DNA from: Methylophilaceae bacterium LSUCC0717
GTDB lineage: Bacteria; Pseudomonadota; Gammaproteobacteria; Burkholderiales; Methylophilaceae
Direction: 5' to 3'
DNA length: 64,000 nt
Assembly (NCBI GenBank): GCA_024919195.1
Contig: CP103436.1
Location: forward strand, 868,001-932,000
The position numbers and the translations under genes were made by a program. Below, in pieces: positions 34,826 to 44,813 of this stretch; position 1 is the stretch's first letter; each line of letters starts with the position of its first letter. Under the pieces are notes generated by a model. It was given only the letters and a program-made list of their open reading frames with translations, was not told the DNA's origin and ran no database searches.

Positions 34826-36699
34826 GACCACAACAACCAACAAAAAAACAAACTGCTGTTCTATCTTTAGCTGCCCTTGGAGTCGTTTTTGGAGATATTG
34901 GAACCAGTCCTCTTTATTCAATTCGAGAAATCTTTTCAATTGGAAATAATATCCTTGAGCTGAATATTCTTAACATGCTTGGCGTGTTATCCATGATTTT
35001 TTGGTCACTCATTGCTGTTGTTTCAATCAAGTACATTACTTTCATCATGCGTGCCAACAATAATGGCGAGGGAGGCATCATGGCTCTATTGGCCCTTGCA
35101 CACAGGAATGCCAAAACCAAAAGGAAGCGAATGTTAATAGCGATGATTGGCATCATGGGAGCCTGTATGTTTTATGCTGATGGGATGATTACGCCAGCCA
35201 TCTCAGTCCTCTCAGCGATTGAAGGCATTGAGATCGCATTGCCAGGTTTTCATGATTTTGTTATTCCCATCACGCTAATAATCATCTTCTTTCTATTTTG
35301 GTTTCAAAGCAAAGGAACCGCGTCTGTAGGTTTTTTATTTGGCCCCGTGATGCTGGTTTGGTTCTCGACCCTCGCTGTTTTAGGAGTCATCAATATCATA
35401 AATGAGCCGTCGGTCCTTAAGGCCCTAAATCCGTATTATGCTTATTTATATCTTCATAATAATTTTGCAATAGCCTTTATTACTATGGGAGCTATAATTC
35501 TTTGTGTCACTGGTGCCGAATCACTTTATGCGGATATGGGACACTTCGGAAGAGCGCCCATACGAATTACGTGGTTTAGTTTTGTTTTTCCTGCTCTTAC
35601 CCTAAACTACTATGGACAAGGTGCACTAATACTGCAAAACCCTGAAAATATTATCAATCCATTTTATTTAATGTCCCCCGAGTGGTTTACAGTCCCCCTT
35701 ATTTTTCTAGCTACAATCGCCACCATTATTGCTTCACAAGCATGTATTACTGGAGCTTTTTCAGTATCAAGGCAAGCTTTGCAATTGGGCTTTATTCCAC
35801 GAATGAGAGTTGACCACACATCTGAAAACCAAGAGGGTCAAATTTATCTTCCTCGGGTTAATTTTTTACTGATGGTTGGTGTAATTGCGGTTGTTCTGAT
35901 TTTTCAAAAATCATCAAATTTAGCAGCCGCTTATGGGGTTGCCATTACTATGGATATGGTCATTGCATCGCTGCTATCCATTATTGTGTTTGCCGAAATT
36001 TGGAAAACTTGGACTAAAACAATCGTTGTTTTTTCAATCTTTCTAGTAATAGATCTTGTTTTCTTTGCTGCAAACATAATCAAGGTTCCTAATGGAGGAT
36101 GGTTCCCATTACTCATCGGTATAATTCTGTTGATCTTAATGACCACATGGAGTAAAGGTCGGTCCATTTTGTATAACAAATTAAAAAATGAATCGATGCA
36201 TATTGATGATTTTATAAAATCATTTAAAAGAAGTTCCATAACCAGAGTAAAGGGAATTTCTGTGTTTATGACTCCAAATTCTAATGGTGTGCCTCACGCC
36301 CTTCTCCATAACTTAAAACATAATAAGGTGATGCATGAAAAAGTTGTCATTTTGACCGTAAAATTTTTAGACATTCCCCATGTAAAACAAAAAAATATGT
36401 TGAATATTGTCAAACTGCCTAATAACTTTTACCAGGCTACCGTAAATTATGGTTTTAGTGATGAGCCAAATATTCCTCGAGAGTTATCTAAATCAACAAT
36501 TAGAGGGTTAAAATTTGAACCAATGGCTACTTCTTACTTCATAGGAAAAGAGAGTTTGGTAATTACAAAAGATCAGAACATGGGTGTGATTAGAAAAAGA
36601 ATATTTTCCTTTTTATTTAATAGCTCAGAAGAAATTACAAACCAATTTAAACTTCCTGTTAATCGCGTCGTTGAATTAGGGAGTCAAAATAACTTTTAA
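34822..36699 (+). CDS. kup: Low-affinity potassium uptake protein Kup
   Basis: Kup is a proton-coupled K+ importer of the KUP/HAK family. It starts at TTG in a TTGA overlap with xseA. The first membrane segment region GVVFGDIGTSPLYS is the family signature. Roughly 12 membrane segments extend to about residue 440, followed by a cytoplasmic C-terminal domain. At 625 residues it is full length. Confidence 0.95.
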   Translation: MRPQQPTKKQTAVLSLAALGVVFGDIGTSPLYSIREIFSIGNNILELNILNMLGVLSMIFWSLIAVVSIKYITFIMRANNNGEGGIMALLALAHRNAKTKRKRMLIAMIGIMGACMFYADGMITPAISVLSAIEGIEIALPGFHDFVIPITLIIIFFLFWFQSKGTASVGFLFGPVMLVWFSTLAVLGVINIINEPSVLKALNPYYAYLYLHNNFAIAFITMGAIILCVTGAESLYADMGHFGRAPIRITWFSFVFPALTLNYYGQGALILQNPENIINPFYLMSPEWFTVPLIFLATIATIIASQACITGAFSVSRQALQLGFIPRMRVDHTSENQEGQIYLPRVNFLLMVGVIAVVLIFQKSSNLAAAYGVAITMDMVIASLLSIIVFAEIWKTWTKTIVVFSIFLVIDLVFFAANIIKVPNGGWFPLLIGIILLILMTTWSKGRSILYNKLKNESMHIDDFIKSFKRSSITRVKGISVFMTPNSNGVPHALLHNLKHNKVMHEKVVILTVKFLDIPHVKQKNMLNIVKLPNNFYQATVNYGFSDEPNIPRELSKSTIRGLKFEPMATSYFIGKESLVITKDQNMGVIRKRIFSFLFNSSEEITNQFKLPVNRVVELGSQNNF

Positions 36700-36700
36700 A

Positions 36701-37522
36701 ATGAATAAACTAATTTTATTTTTTTTTGTTTTGATTTCTGGATGCACGTCTACAACGCTAAAAACAGATTCCGATATTACCCGCAAGCAGCTTGTTATTC
36801 TTCCTGAATTTATGGCTTTATCGATGGCCAATCAAGGTTACCAAGAGGCGAAACAAAAAGCACAAGAAAATGATCAGTTAAACAAAGATACATACATGCT
36901 CAATGAGATTAGGAAAATTAGCTATCGACTTATTGATGAGGTGAGATATTTTAGAGATGATGCAACGTCTTGGAATTGGGAAATAAATTTACAAACAAGT
37001 GATCAAATCAATGCTTACTGCATGCCTGGTGGAAAAATTATGGTCTATACCGGATTGCTTGATAAAGCAGCTAAAACCAATGATGAAATTGCTGCGGTGA
37101 TTGGTCATGAAATTGCTCATGCCCTGCGTGAACATGGTCGTGAAAGAATGTCTACCGCCCTGATACAACAGTTAGGTATATTAGGGTTTGCAATCTATAT
37201 CAGCGACTCATCGCACAATAGACAATTGAAAAATTTAGCCGTCCAAGGTGTTGCCTTAGGTACAACATTGTTTTTTGCTCTTCCTAATAGTAGAGAGCAA
37301 GAGCGAGAGGCAGATAAAATTGGTTTAGAACTTGCTGCCCGAGCTGGGTATAACCCGCTTGCAGCAGTCAGTTTATGGAGAAAGATGGATGAACTAAAAG
37401 AGGTAGAACCTCCTGAGATTCTTAGCACGCACCCTTCTAATGAAAATCGTATCGAAGACATTCAAGAACACTCAGAGAAAATTATGCATTTATATAAAGA
37501 AAACAAAATTCGTTTTAACTGA
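36701..37522 (+). CDS. M48 family metalloprotease lipoprotein (LoiP/YggG-like)
   Basis: This outer-membrane-type lipoprotein of 273 residues has the lipobox LISGC with acylated Cys15. The zinc protease motif HEIAH (near 129, GHEIAHALREHGRERM) is present, with the third ligand in EREADKIGLELAA. LoiP-like enzymes degrade damaged outer-membrane proteins. It lies one base after kup. The exact paralogue (LoiP or BepA-like without TPR) is uncertain; there is no TPR domain here. Confidence 0.9.
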   Translation: MNKLILFFFVLISGCTSTTLKTDSDITRKQLVILPEFMALSMANQGYQEAKQKAQENDQLNKDTYMLNEIRKISYRLIDEVRYFRDDATSWNWEINLQTSDQINAYCMPGGKIMVYTGLLDKAAKTNDEIAAVIGHEIAHALREHGRERMSTALIQQLGILGFAIYISDSSHNRQLKNLAVQGVALGTTLFFALPNSREQEREADKIGLELAARAGYNPLAAVSLWRKMDELKEVEPPEILSTHPSNENRIEDIQEHSEKIMHLYKENKIRFN

Positions 37523-37591
37523 AATTATTAAGTTTTTTTATGTAAAATAAACCCTGCAAAAAATCACAACACTATTAATAGAAGGTCAAGA

Positions 37592-38419
37592 ATGAGTAAT
37601 TTACAAGATATTATTGAACAAGGTTTTGAAAACAGATCTGAAATAAACCCATCAAATGCTCCACAAGAAATAGTTGATGCTGTTTCTGAAGTGCTAAATA
37701 AATTAAATTCTGGAGAATTGAGGGTAGCCAGTCGCATTGGAGATAGTCAAGATTGGGAAACTCACCAATGGATAAAAAAAGCTGTGTTATTGTCATTTAG
37801 ACTAAAAGACAATGAAATGATGCCTGGTGGCTCCACCAGTTATTTTGACAAAGTGGATTCAAAATTTCGTCATTTTACAGAACAAGATTTTAAAAATGGT
37901 GGGTACAGAGTTGTGCCTAATGCAATTGCTCGTCACGGAAGTTTTATTGGTAAAAATGCTGTACTAATGCCTTCTTATGTAAATATTGGTGCCTATGTCG
38001 ATGAAGGAACAATGGTGGATACTTGGGCAACAGTGGGGTCTTGTGCTCAAATTGGTAAAAATGTTCACTTATCAGGCGGTGTTGGGATTGGTGGAGTACT
38101 TGAACCAATTCAAGCAGGTCCTACGATTATTGGTGATAATTGTTTCATTGGGGCGAGAAGTGAAGTTGTAGAAGGAGTCGTTGTTGAAGACAACGTCGTT
38201 ATCTCCATGGGCGTATATATCGGTCAATCTACAAAAATATTGGATCGTGAAACTGGTGAAATTACCTTTGGACGTATTCCAAAAGGTTCAGTAGTGGTCT
38301 CAGGAAATTTACCTTCCAAAGATGGATCCTACAGTCTCTATTGTGCTGTTATTGTGAAAAAAGTTGATGAAAAAACATTAGGTAAAGTCGGTATCAATGA
38401 ATTACTTCGAGGTGTTTAA
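37592..38419 (+). CDS. dapD: 2,3,4,5-tetrahydropyridine-2,6-dicarboxylate N-succinyltransferase DapD
   Basis: DapD succinylates tetrahydrodipicolinate in the succinylase route to diaminopimelate and lysine. A helical N-terminal domain precedes left-handed beta-helix hexapeptide repeats (about 100-240), including the motifs [16 protein letters not shown] and [13 protein letters not shown]. At 275 residues it is full length. AGAAGG lies about 8 bases before the ATG. A TAAAAT near 37542 may be its -10. It heads dapD-yffB-dapE. Confidence 0.96.
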   Translation: MSNLQDIIEQGFENRSEINPSNAPQEIVDAVSEVLNKLNSGELRVASRIGDSQDWETHQWIKKAVLLSFRLKDNEMMPGGSTSYFDKVDSKFRHFTEQDFKNGGYRVVPNAIARHGSFIGKNAVLMPSYVNIGAYVDEGTMVDTWATVGSCAQIGKNVHLSGGVGIGGVLEPIQAGPTIIGDNCFIGARSEVVEGVVVEDNVVISMGVYIGQSTKILDRETGEITFGRIPKGSVVVSGNLPSKDGSYSLYCAVIVKKVDEKTLGKVGINELLRGV

Positions 38420-38421
38420 AA

Positions 38422-38781
38422 TTGATAGAGCTTTTTGGTATCAAAAATTGCAATACGGTAAAAAAAGCTCTTGATTGGCTCGTATTAAATAAGATTGATT
38501 TTAATTTTATTGATGTCAAAAAAGATTTAACCTCTGAGCATCTAAATCAATGGTTTCAAAACTTACCACATGATTTAAATCCTTTGATGTTTGTCAATCA
38601 AAGAGGGATCACCTGGAGAAATTTAGCTGATAGTGACAAGCAGCTCATTAATACAAACAAAGGTATTATCGAGTTAATTCTTCAAAAGCCATCGGTGATG
38701 AAGAGACCAGTCCTGGTCAATAATAAAAATGTAGTACTTTTAGGTTATGATGAAGAAAAATACCAAAAAGAATTTACATGA
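38422..38781 (+). CDS. ArsC/Spx family protein YffB
   Basis: This 119-residue thioredoxin-fold protein has the family start FGIKNCNTVKKALDWL with a single Cys10. The second redox cysteine of Spx is absent and the arsenate reductase context is missing. YffB is commonly linked to dapE in proteobacteria, and its substrate is not established. The TTG start is 2 bases past dapD, and the stop overlaps dapE by 4 bases (ATGA). Confidence 0.87.
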   Translation: MIELFGIKNCNTVKKALDWLVLNKIDFNFIDVKKDLTSEHLNQWFQNLPHDLNPLMFVNQRGITWRNLADSDKQLINTNKGIIELILQKPSVMKRPVLVNNKNVVLLGYDEEKYQKEFT

Positions 38782-39908
38782 CAAAAACTTTAGATATTGC
38801 TAAGCGCTTAATTGAAATTGAATCCATTACTCCTAATGATAATGGTTGCATTAATATCATCAAGTCTGAATTAAAAAATCTAAATTTTGAATACCAGAGT
38901 ATTGATAGCAATGGAGTGTCAAACCTTTATGCCAAAAGGGGAGAATCAAACCCTTCTGTTATTTTTGCAGGCCATGTTGATGTCGTTCCTCCAGGGCCAT
39001 TAGACAAGTGGCATAGCAACCCTTTTATTCCTACAGAAAAAGACGGTTTACTCTATGGAAGGGGGTCAGCAGATATGAAATCATCTATTGCTGCCTTTAT
39101 TGTTGCAATTAACGAGTTCACTGCTGAATTTCCAGATCATAAGGGATCGATAGGTTTGTTTATTACTTCCGATGAGGAAGGTATTGCTACTGATGGGACT
39201 AAAAAGATTGTTGAACATTTTATTCACAATAATCAAGACATTGATTACTGTATTGTTGGTGAGCCCACCAGTGCTCAGAAATTTGGAGATACTATAAAAA
39301 ATGGTAGGCGTGGCTCCCTTTCTGCAACATTAATTGTAAAAGGAATACAAGGACATATTGCATACCCCCATTTGATTGATAATCCGATTCATCGATCTGC
39401 CTCAATCATTAATGAACTTAAAAAAATATCCTGGGATAATGGAAATGAATATTTTCCAAAGACATCATGGCAAGTTTCTAATATCAATGCCGGAACAGGT
39501 GCCACAAATGTTGTTCCTGGAGATGTAACAATACAATTTAATTTTCGTCATTCAACCGAATGCACTCCCGATCAATTGAAAAATGAGGTGGAGATGGTTG
39601 TTAAAAAACATGCCGATGAATATGAGCTAAATTGGGAAATTCCGAGTGAGCCTTATTTGACTGAAAAAGGGATCCTAACAGATGTATTAACCTCTGCCAT
39701 ATCTGATGTCACTGGTTTAACGCCAGAAGTCTCTACAACAGGTGGGACATCAGATGGTCGTTTTATAGCAAAAATTTGTAAGCAGGTTGTTGAGTTCGGT
39801 CCAATTAATGCCTCAATCCACAAAATAAATGAACACGTAAATATAGATGATATTGAAAAGCTCAAAGAAATTTATAAGTTATCGTTGATTAAAATTTTGT
39901 GTAGTTAA
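38778..39908 (+). CDS. dapE: Succinyl-diaminopimelate desuccinylase DapE
   Basis: DapE hydrolyses N-succinyl-LL-diaminopimelate, giving diaminopimelate for murein and lysine. The M20 metallopeptidase pattern is present: FAGHVDVVPPG (near 64-74), YGRGSADMKSS, the catalytic DEEG (near 132-135) and CIVGEPTS. At 376 residues it is full length. It is convergent with rluB, with a 19-base gap and no evident terminator. Confidence 0.95.
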   Translation: MTKTLDIAKRLIEIESITPNDNGCINIIKSELKNLNFEYQSIDSNGVSNLYAKRGESNPSVIFAGHVDVVPPGPLDKWHSNPFIPTEKDGLLYGRGSADMKSSIAAFIVAINEFTAEFPDHKGSIGLFITSDEEGIATDGTKKIVEHFIHNNQDIDYCIVGEPTSAQKFGDTIKNGRRGSLSATLIVKGIQGHIAYPHLIDNPIHRSASIINELKKISWDNGNEYFPKTSWQVSNINAGTGATNVVPGDVTIQFNFRHSTECTPDQLKNEVEMVVKKHADEYELNWEIPSEPYLTEKGILTDVLTSAISDVTGLTPEVSTTGGTSDGRFIAKICKQVVEFGPINASIHKINEHVNIDDIEKLKEIYKLSLIKILCS

Positions 39909-39927
39909 TTCTTAAACTTAATTCCGC

Positions 39928-40701
39928 TCAACTCATCCCAAGCATTTTTAAAATCTTTTCAAGATTTTTCTTTTCAATCTCCATGAACTGTCCTCGCTTT
40001 AGATGAGATGGAAGATTTAATGGTCCATATCGTGTTCGAATCAGTCGACTAACTTTTAAATTCTGTGACTCAACTAACCGCCTTATTTCTCTATTCCTAC
40101 CCTCTTTTAAAATAATCCTATACCATTGATTAGCACCTTCACCACCAGTATGTTCAAAGGTGTCTACATGTGCAATACCATCATCTAGCTTAACCCCTTT
40201 TCTGATGTTATTAATTATGTCCTCGGTCACTTCTCCCAAAATTCTTACCGAGTACTCTCTATCGATTTGTTGACTGGGATGCATCATGTGATTTGCCAAT
40301 TTTCCATCATTGGTAATTAGCAATAGTCCGGAGGTATTAATATCGAGCCGGCCAATAGATATCCACTTACCATTTTTGACTTTAGGTAATTTTTGAAAAA
40401 CAGTTTTTTGATGTTTAGGGTCAGAATGAGAGACGATTTCACCCTCAGGCTTATGATAAATAATTAAACGGGATTCTCTTTTTTCGGTATTCTTAAAATA
40501 TATTCTTCTACCATTAATATGAATGATTTCATTACCGTAAACCATATGTCCTAAATCAATTGGTTTTTGATTAACAGTAATCTTTTTCTGTTTAATGAGC
40601 TCCTCGATAGACCTTCTTGAGCCCATTCCCATGTTGGCAAGAAATTTTTGAATCCTTTCCTTTTTATTCTCCAACTCTTCGACAGAGCTATTCTTGGCCA
40701 T
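39928..40701 (-). CDS. rluB: 23S rRNA pseudouridine synthase RluB
   Basis: RluB isomerises U2605 of 23S rRNA. An S4 RNA-binding domain (RIQKFLANMGMGSRR) is followed by the RsuA-type catalytic domain with Asp in GRLDINTSGLLL. The ATG at 40701 gives 257 residues and overlaps scpB by 14 bases. Longer in-frame starts up to a TTG at 40761 exist but would run deeper into scpB. The scpA-scpB-rluB order is widely conserved. Confidence 0.92.
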   Translation of the reverse strand: MAKNSSVEELENKKERIQKFLANMGMGSRRSIEELIKQKKITVNQKPIDLGHMVYGNEIIHINGRRIYFKNTEKRESRLIIYHKPEGEIVSHSDPKHQKTVFQKLPKVKNGKWISIGRLDINTSGLLLITNDGKLANHMMHPSQQIDREYSVRILGEVTEDIINNIRKGVKLDDGIAHVDTFEHTGGEGANQWYRIILKEGRNREIRRLVESQNLKVSRLIRTRYGPLNLPSHLKRGQFMEIEKKNLEKILKMLGMS

Positions 40702-41299
40702 CTGATGACTCATTCGAGGTTGAGACTTGCGAATCATTTTGCTCGAGATTTTGATTTCCAACTAAATCTAAATTGAGCTGTTCCTCAAATTTTTCAATAT
40801 CTGGTAAATCTGATAGGTTGGTCAAACCAAAATCATTTAAAAAGTGTTTTGTAGTTCCATACAAGCCTGGTCTTCCCGGAGTCTCCTTTACGCCAACAAT
40901 ATCAATCCATTCTCTTTCAACTAACTGTCGAATGGCATTGGGGTTTAGGGCTACTCCCCTTATTGACTCAATATCACCCCTTGTTACCGGCTGTCGGTAT
41001 GCAATGATTGCTAATACTTCCATAACCGCTCTAGAGTATTTTGGAGCTCTGTCAGGGTTCATTCTCATCAAATTTTCAACAAACTGTTGTTTTGCTTCAA
41101 ATCTATAGCCTGAAGATACCTCTATTAAATTTAGTGTTTTTTTATCCCAGTCATTTTTTAGTTCATCCAGGAGCATGCGTAAAGTTGAACGCTCTATTTT
41201 TTCATCAAAAAGTTTTTGCAAATCATCAATCGATAGTGGTTTTTGTGTAGTTAGAAGAGCGACCTCAAGGACATCTTTTAATTTCGAATTTATTTCCAT
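40688..41299 (-). CDS. scpB: Segregation and condensation protein B
   Basis: ScpB is the winged-helix (kite) partner of ScpA in the SMC condensin complex that organises the chromosome. The conserved block VMEVLAIIAYRQPVTRGDIE and the LYGTTKHFLNDFGL helix are present. The 203 residues end in a short acidic tail rich in Asn and Ser. It is one base after the scpA stop. The Smc ATPase itself is not in the window. Confidence 0.94.
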   Translation of the reverse strand: MEINSKLKDVLEVALLTTQKPLSIDDLQKLFDEKIERSTLRMLLDELKNDWDKKTLNLIEVSSGYRFEAKQQFVENLMRMNPDRAPKYSRAVMEVLAIIAYRQPVTRGDIESIRGVALNPNAIRQLVEREWIDIVGVKETPGRPGLYGTTKHFLNDFGLTNLSDLPDIEKFEEQLNLDLVGNQNLEQNDSQVSTSNESSDGQE

Positions 41300-41300
41300 A

Positions 41301-42095
41301 CTATGCTCTCATCAAATATATTTTTGAATAATTACTTTGTTGAAAAATTTTTATCAGTGACTCTTTTGCTAACTCTAAAATTGCAAGAAAACAGACTACC
41401 ATCTTTTGTAATGGCTGATCTTCTTTTAAAAACAAATCATCAAAGTCAATCTTCTCGTTATCATCAAACATTCTCAAAACTTCACTCATGTGTTCCCTAA
41501 CAGACAGTTCGGATCGATCAATGGTATGATTTTTTAATTGCCTTGCTCTCTTGACAACATTTTGCCAAGCTTCAAAAAGGTCATGAATAGAGACGTCAGG
41601 ATAATGATTTTTAATCTCTCTTTGATAATACACCTCAGGTGGAAGCCTATCGTGACCTAATTGGGGGATGGTATTCAAATTAACTGCCGCTTCTTTTACA
41701 AGCTCATACTCAATTAATCTTCTTACTAGCTCTGATCTTGGGTCTTCCTCATCATCCTCAATTGAATCTGGCTTTGGAACAAGCATTCTAGACTTAATTT
41801 CAATTAACATAGCGGTCATCAAAAGATAATCTGCGGCAAGCTCCAATTTAATCTCTTTCATTTTTTCAACATAAGCCATGTACTGTTTTGTCAGACTTAG
41901 CATTGGAATGTTAAGAATATCTAAATTATTTTTTTTAATTAGATATAAAAGTAAATCTAGGGGGCCCTCAAAAGATTCAAGATAAACTTCTAGGGCATCC
42001 GGAGGAATGTACAAGTCTTGAGGAAATTCCGCAATTAATTCGCCATGAATTTTGGCTTGCAGATTTGGATTGATAAGGTTATCTATCGTTTCCAT
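41301..42095 (-). CDS. scpA: Segregation and condensation protein A
   Basis: ScpA is the kleisin that bridges the Smc heads. The N-terminal family pattern FEGPLDLLLYLIKKNNLDI (about residues 43-61) and the segment SLTKQYMAYVEKM are clear. A variable middle and a C-terminal winged-helix part complete 264 residues. The ATG overlaps the trpS stop by one base. Confidence 0.94.
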   Translation of the reverse strand: METIDNLINPNLQAKIHGELIAEFPQDLYIPPDALEVYLESFEGPLDLLLYLIKKNNLDILNIPMLSLTKQYMAYVEKMKEIKLELAADYLLMTAMLIEIKSRMLVPKPDSIEDDEEDPRSELVRRLIEYELVKEAAVNLNTIPQLGHDRLPPEVYYQREIKNHYPDVSIHDLFEAWQNVVKRARQLKNHTIDRSELSVREHMSEVLRMFDDNEKIDFDDLFLKEDQPLQKMVVCFLAILELAKESLIKIFQQSNYSKIYLMRA

Positions 42096-43294
42096 TAAAA
42101 ATCAAGACCCATAGCTTCACGAACTTCACGCATAGTTTCCCGTGCTAATTTACCTGCTTTTTCACAACCCTCAGCAACTACACTTTTAACCAAATCTGGA
42201 TTTTCAACGTAGTGAATTGCTCTTTCTTGCATAGGCTTAAGTTCTTTGGTAATTGCATCTATGATAGGTTGTTTACACTCAATACAGCCTATTCCAGCTG
42301 AAGAACACCCTTTACGAGCCCAGTCTTGAACATCATCTTTTGAGTAAACTTGATGTAGTTGCCATACTGGACATTTGTTTGGATCTCCAGGGTCTGTTCT
42401 TCTAACTCTTGCAGGGTCTGTAGGCATTGTTTTAATTTTTTTCTGAACATCTTCAACTGATTCTCTCAGAGCAACTGTGTTGTTATAAGATTTCGACATC
42501 TTCTGTCCATCTAAACCAATCATTTTTGAAGCAGGTGCCAGTTTGTATTCAGGTTCGAGCAGGATAATCTTTCCTCCACCTTCTAGATAACCTAACAACC
42601 TCTCCTTGTCACCAATACTTAGACTTTGATGCTCTTCGATCAGTGATTGTCCAGCCTCTAGGGCTTGATCATCACCTTCTTCCTGGTAGGCATCTTTTAA
42701 TTCATGATAGAGCTTTCCTTTTTTTGAGCCGAGTTTTTTTATGGCTAGTTGTGCTTTTTCCTCATAGCCTGGTTCCTTTCCATAAAGATGGTTGAAGCGT
42801 CGAGCAACCTCACGAGTAAATTCAACATGAGGAACTTGATCTTCGCCTACTGGAACCTGAGTGGCTTTATAAATTAAAATATCTGCACTTTGTAATAAGG
42901 GGTAACCTAAAAAACCATAAGTTGATAAATCCTTTGCGCTCAGTTTTTCTTGTTGGTCTTTGTAAGTAGGGACACGCTCTAGCCATCCCAATGGCGTAAT
43001 CATACTCAACAGTGTATGGAGCTCCGCATGTTCAGGAACTTTTGACTGAATAAAAACAGTGGCATGAGCAGGGTCAATTCCAGCAGCCAACCAATCAATA
43101 ATCATCTCCCATACATTTTGCTCTATCACCTCAGGAGAATCATAATGGGTGGTTAATGCATGCCAATCAGCGACGAAAAAGAAACATTCACTTTCATGTT
43201 GAAGTTGTATCCAATTTTTTAATACGCCGTTGTAATGACCCAAATGTAAATTTCCGGTTGGTCTCATTCCGGAGACAATTCTTTCAATCGCCAT
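42095..43294 (-). CDS. trpS: Tryptophan--tRNA ligase
   Basis: TrpRS charges tRNA-Trp. The class I motifs are GNLHLGHYNG (residues 14-23, HIGH-like) and KMSKS (265-269). The 399 residues exceed E. coli TrpRS (334) through an insert at about 175-235. Cysteines 308, 330, 337 and 340 form C-x21-C-x6-C-x2-C, very close to the [4Fe-4S] motif of Thermotoga TrpRS, so a cluster near the anticodon-binding part is likely. It is 23 bases after the M50 protease gene. Confidence 0.95.
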   Translation of the reverse strand: MAIERIVSGMRPTGNLHLGHYNGVLKNWIQLQHESECFFFVADWHALTTHYDSPEVIEQNVWEMIIDWLAAGIDPAHATVFIQSKVPEHAELHTLLSMITPLGWLERVPTYKDQQEKLSAKDLSTYGFLGYPLLQSADILIYKATQVPVGEDQVPHVEFTREVARRFNHLYGKEPGYEEKAQLAIKKLGSKKGKLYHELKDAYQEEGDDQALEAGQSLIEEHQSLSIGDKERLLGYLEGGGKIILLEPEYKLAPASKMIGLDGQKMSKSYNNTVALRESVEDVQKKIKTMPTDPARVRRTDPGDPNKCPVWQLHQVYSKDDVQDWARKGCSSAGIGCIECKQPIIDAITKELKPMQERAIHYVENPDLVKSVVAEGCEKAGKLARETMREVREAMGLDF

Positions 43295-43317
43295 ATTTTT
43301 TTAAACTATCCTTTAAA

Positions 43318-43959
43318 TTAAACAAAAATACCAATCAATGTCCCTTGGAAAAATCTTAGTAAAGGCAATAGAATTGCTGATAGCAATCCACTTACAATTA
43401 AAAAAATTAATATGAACATTCCATAGCGTTCAAGTGATGCTAGCTTATACGACCATGGTGAAGGAAGTAAGCTTACCGCCATTCTCCCTCCATCTAATGG
43501 TGGAATGGGTAATAAATTCAGCAACATTAAAACTAGATTGATCATGATTCCTACCTGAGCCATTCCAATAATAAATAATGCATAACTGGCCCCAGATGAC
43601 TTAAATAAGCCTAAAACAATGGCCCAGATAATTGCCATAGCGAGGTTGGAGGCTGGTCCAGCAAGTGCCACCCACATCATGTCCTTTTTTGGGTTATTTA
43701 AATTTGAGAAATTAACTGGCACAGGTTTAGCCCATCCAAAAAGAAAAGGAGCGCTCAATAAAAGCAGCATTCCAGGAATAACAACCGTCCCAACAGGATC
43801 AATATGTTTTATGGGGTTTAATGTAATGCGTCCAAGAAAATAAGCTGTCTTATCCCCGAAGTGTTTCGCTGCATATCCGTGAGCTGCCTCATGAACTGTG
43901 ATGGCCAATAAGACTGGAATGATCGAAATAGTAAAATATTGAATTGGGCTGAGTTCCAT
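43318..43959 (-). CDS. Site-2 protease family membrane metalloprotease (M50)
   Basis: This 213-residue membrane protein has the zinc motif HEAAH (His23, Glu24, His27) in its first core segment. The third ligand is Asp in NLLPIPPLDGGR near residue 158. There is no PDZ domain, so it belongs to the short, PDZ-less S2P group rather than RseP. Substrates of this group are mostly unknown. It sits between the PHP gene and trpS, a common betaproteobacterial order. Confidence 0.9.
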   Translation of the reverse strand: MELSPIQYFTISIIPVLLAITVHEAAHGYAAKHFGDKTAYFLGRITLNPIKHIDPVGTVVIPGMLLLLSAPFLFGWAKPVPVNFSNLNNPKKDMMWVALAGPASNLAMAIIWAIVLGLFKSSGASYALFIIGMAQVGIMINLVLMLLNLLPIPPLDGGRMAVSLLPSPWSYKLASLERYGMFILIFLIVSGLLSAILLPLLRFFQGTLIGIFV

Positions 43960-43973
43960 AGTTATGAATTATA

Positions 43974-44813
43974 TCAATTTGTGGTCAAAAATTGAGACCA
44001 TATCGGTTTTACTTTATCCGGAAGCTGGTAAGTTGGGCCAAGATCTCTGTGGGAGACCCCATACCCGTGAAAATCTGATCCTACTGAACCATATAGCTCA
44101 TGTCGTTCTGCGTAGTCCGCAAAATAATCAATTTGATTAAGACTTTGACTGCCAGAAATAACCTCAATCCCTGCCCCGCCAAGCTCTTTAAATTCTTGGA
44201 AAAATTGTGGGTACAATTTACTTCCCATGTCATAGCGTCCTGGATGCGCTATCACTGCTTTTCCTCCTGCATTGGTAACCCAATTGACCGCATCTTCAAG
44301 GCTAGCCCATTGATGATCGACATAACCTGGCTTGCCTTTAGTCATGTATTTATTAAAAACCGTTTTGACATTCTTACTAAAACCCTTGGACACTAAAAAT
44401 TGTGCGAAATGGACCCGGCCTATTACCTGGTGGCTAGCAAACTTTTTGGCCTCATCATAAGCGTTTGGGATACCAACCATAGCTAATCCGTATGCAATTT
44501 TTTTTGCTCTTTCAATCCTTCCTTCACGAATTTTCTCTAAACCCTGAGCTAGATCTTTATTTTTATGATCAAAATCAAGCCCAACCATATGGATGGTTCG
44601 ATTTCGCCATGATACAGATATCTCAACACCATTAATAAATTGGATCCCCAATTCAGCAGATTTTTTTTTGGCAATCTCCAAGCCCGCAATATCATCATGA
44701 TCTGTTAGGGCAAGCATATTAACTTTTTTTTCTGCAGCGTAGGTTATTAACTCATCAGGATTCAAAATACCATCAGATACGTTAGAATGAGAATGAAGAT
44801 CAACTATATACAT
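43974..44813 (-). CDS. PHP-domain phosphoesterase (RNase AM / YciV-like)
   Basis: The 279-residue protein starts with the PHP metal-binding motif DLHSHSNVSDG (residues 4-14), followed by LTDHDDIAG. Further ligands are in VISGSQS and VGSDFHGYG. E. coli YciV (RNase AM) is a 5'-3' exoribonuclease that trims rRNA 5' ends and also cleaves short oligonucleotides and 3',5'-bisphosphonucleotides. The same role is likely but inferred. It is divergent from yciB across an imperfect palindrome. Confidence 0.88.
   Translation of the reverse strand: MYIVDLHSHSNVSDGILNPDELITYAAEKKVNMLALTDHDDIAGLEIAKKKSAELGIQFINGVEISVSWRNRTIHMVGLDFDHKNKDLAQGLEKIREGRIERAKKIAYGLAMVGIPNAYDEAKKFASHQVIGRVHFAQFLVSKGFSKNVKTVFNKYMTKGKPGYVDHQWASLEDAVNWVTNAGGKAVIAHPGRYDMGSKLYPQFFQEFKELGGAGIEVISGSQSLNQIDYFADYAERHELYGSVGSDFHGYGVSHRDLGPTYQLPDKVKPIWSQFLTTN

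Noticed and set aside
37195-37461. Open frame opposite the M48 protease gene
   Set aside because: It is nested antisense in a gene with clear HEIAH motifs and has no supporting features of its own.
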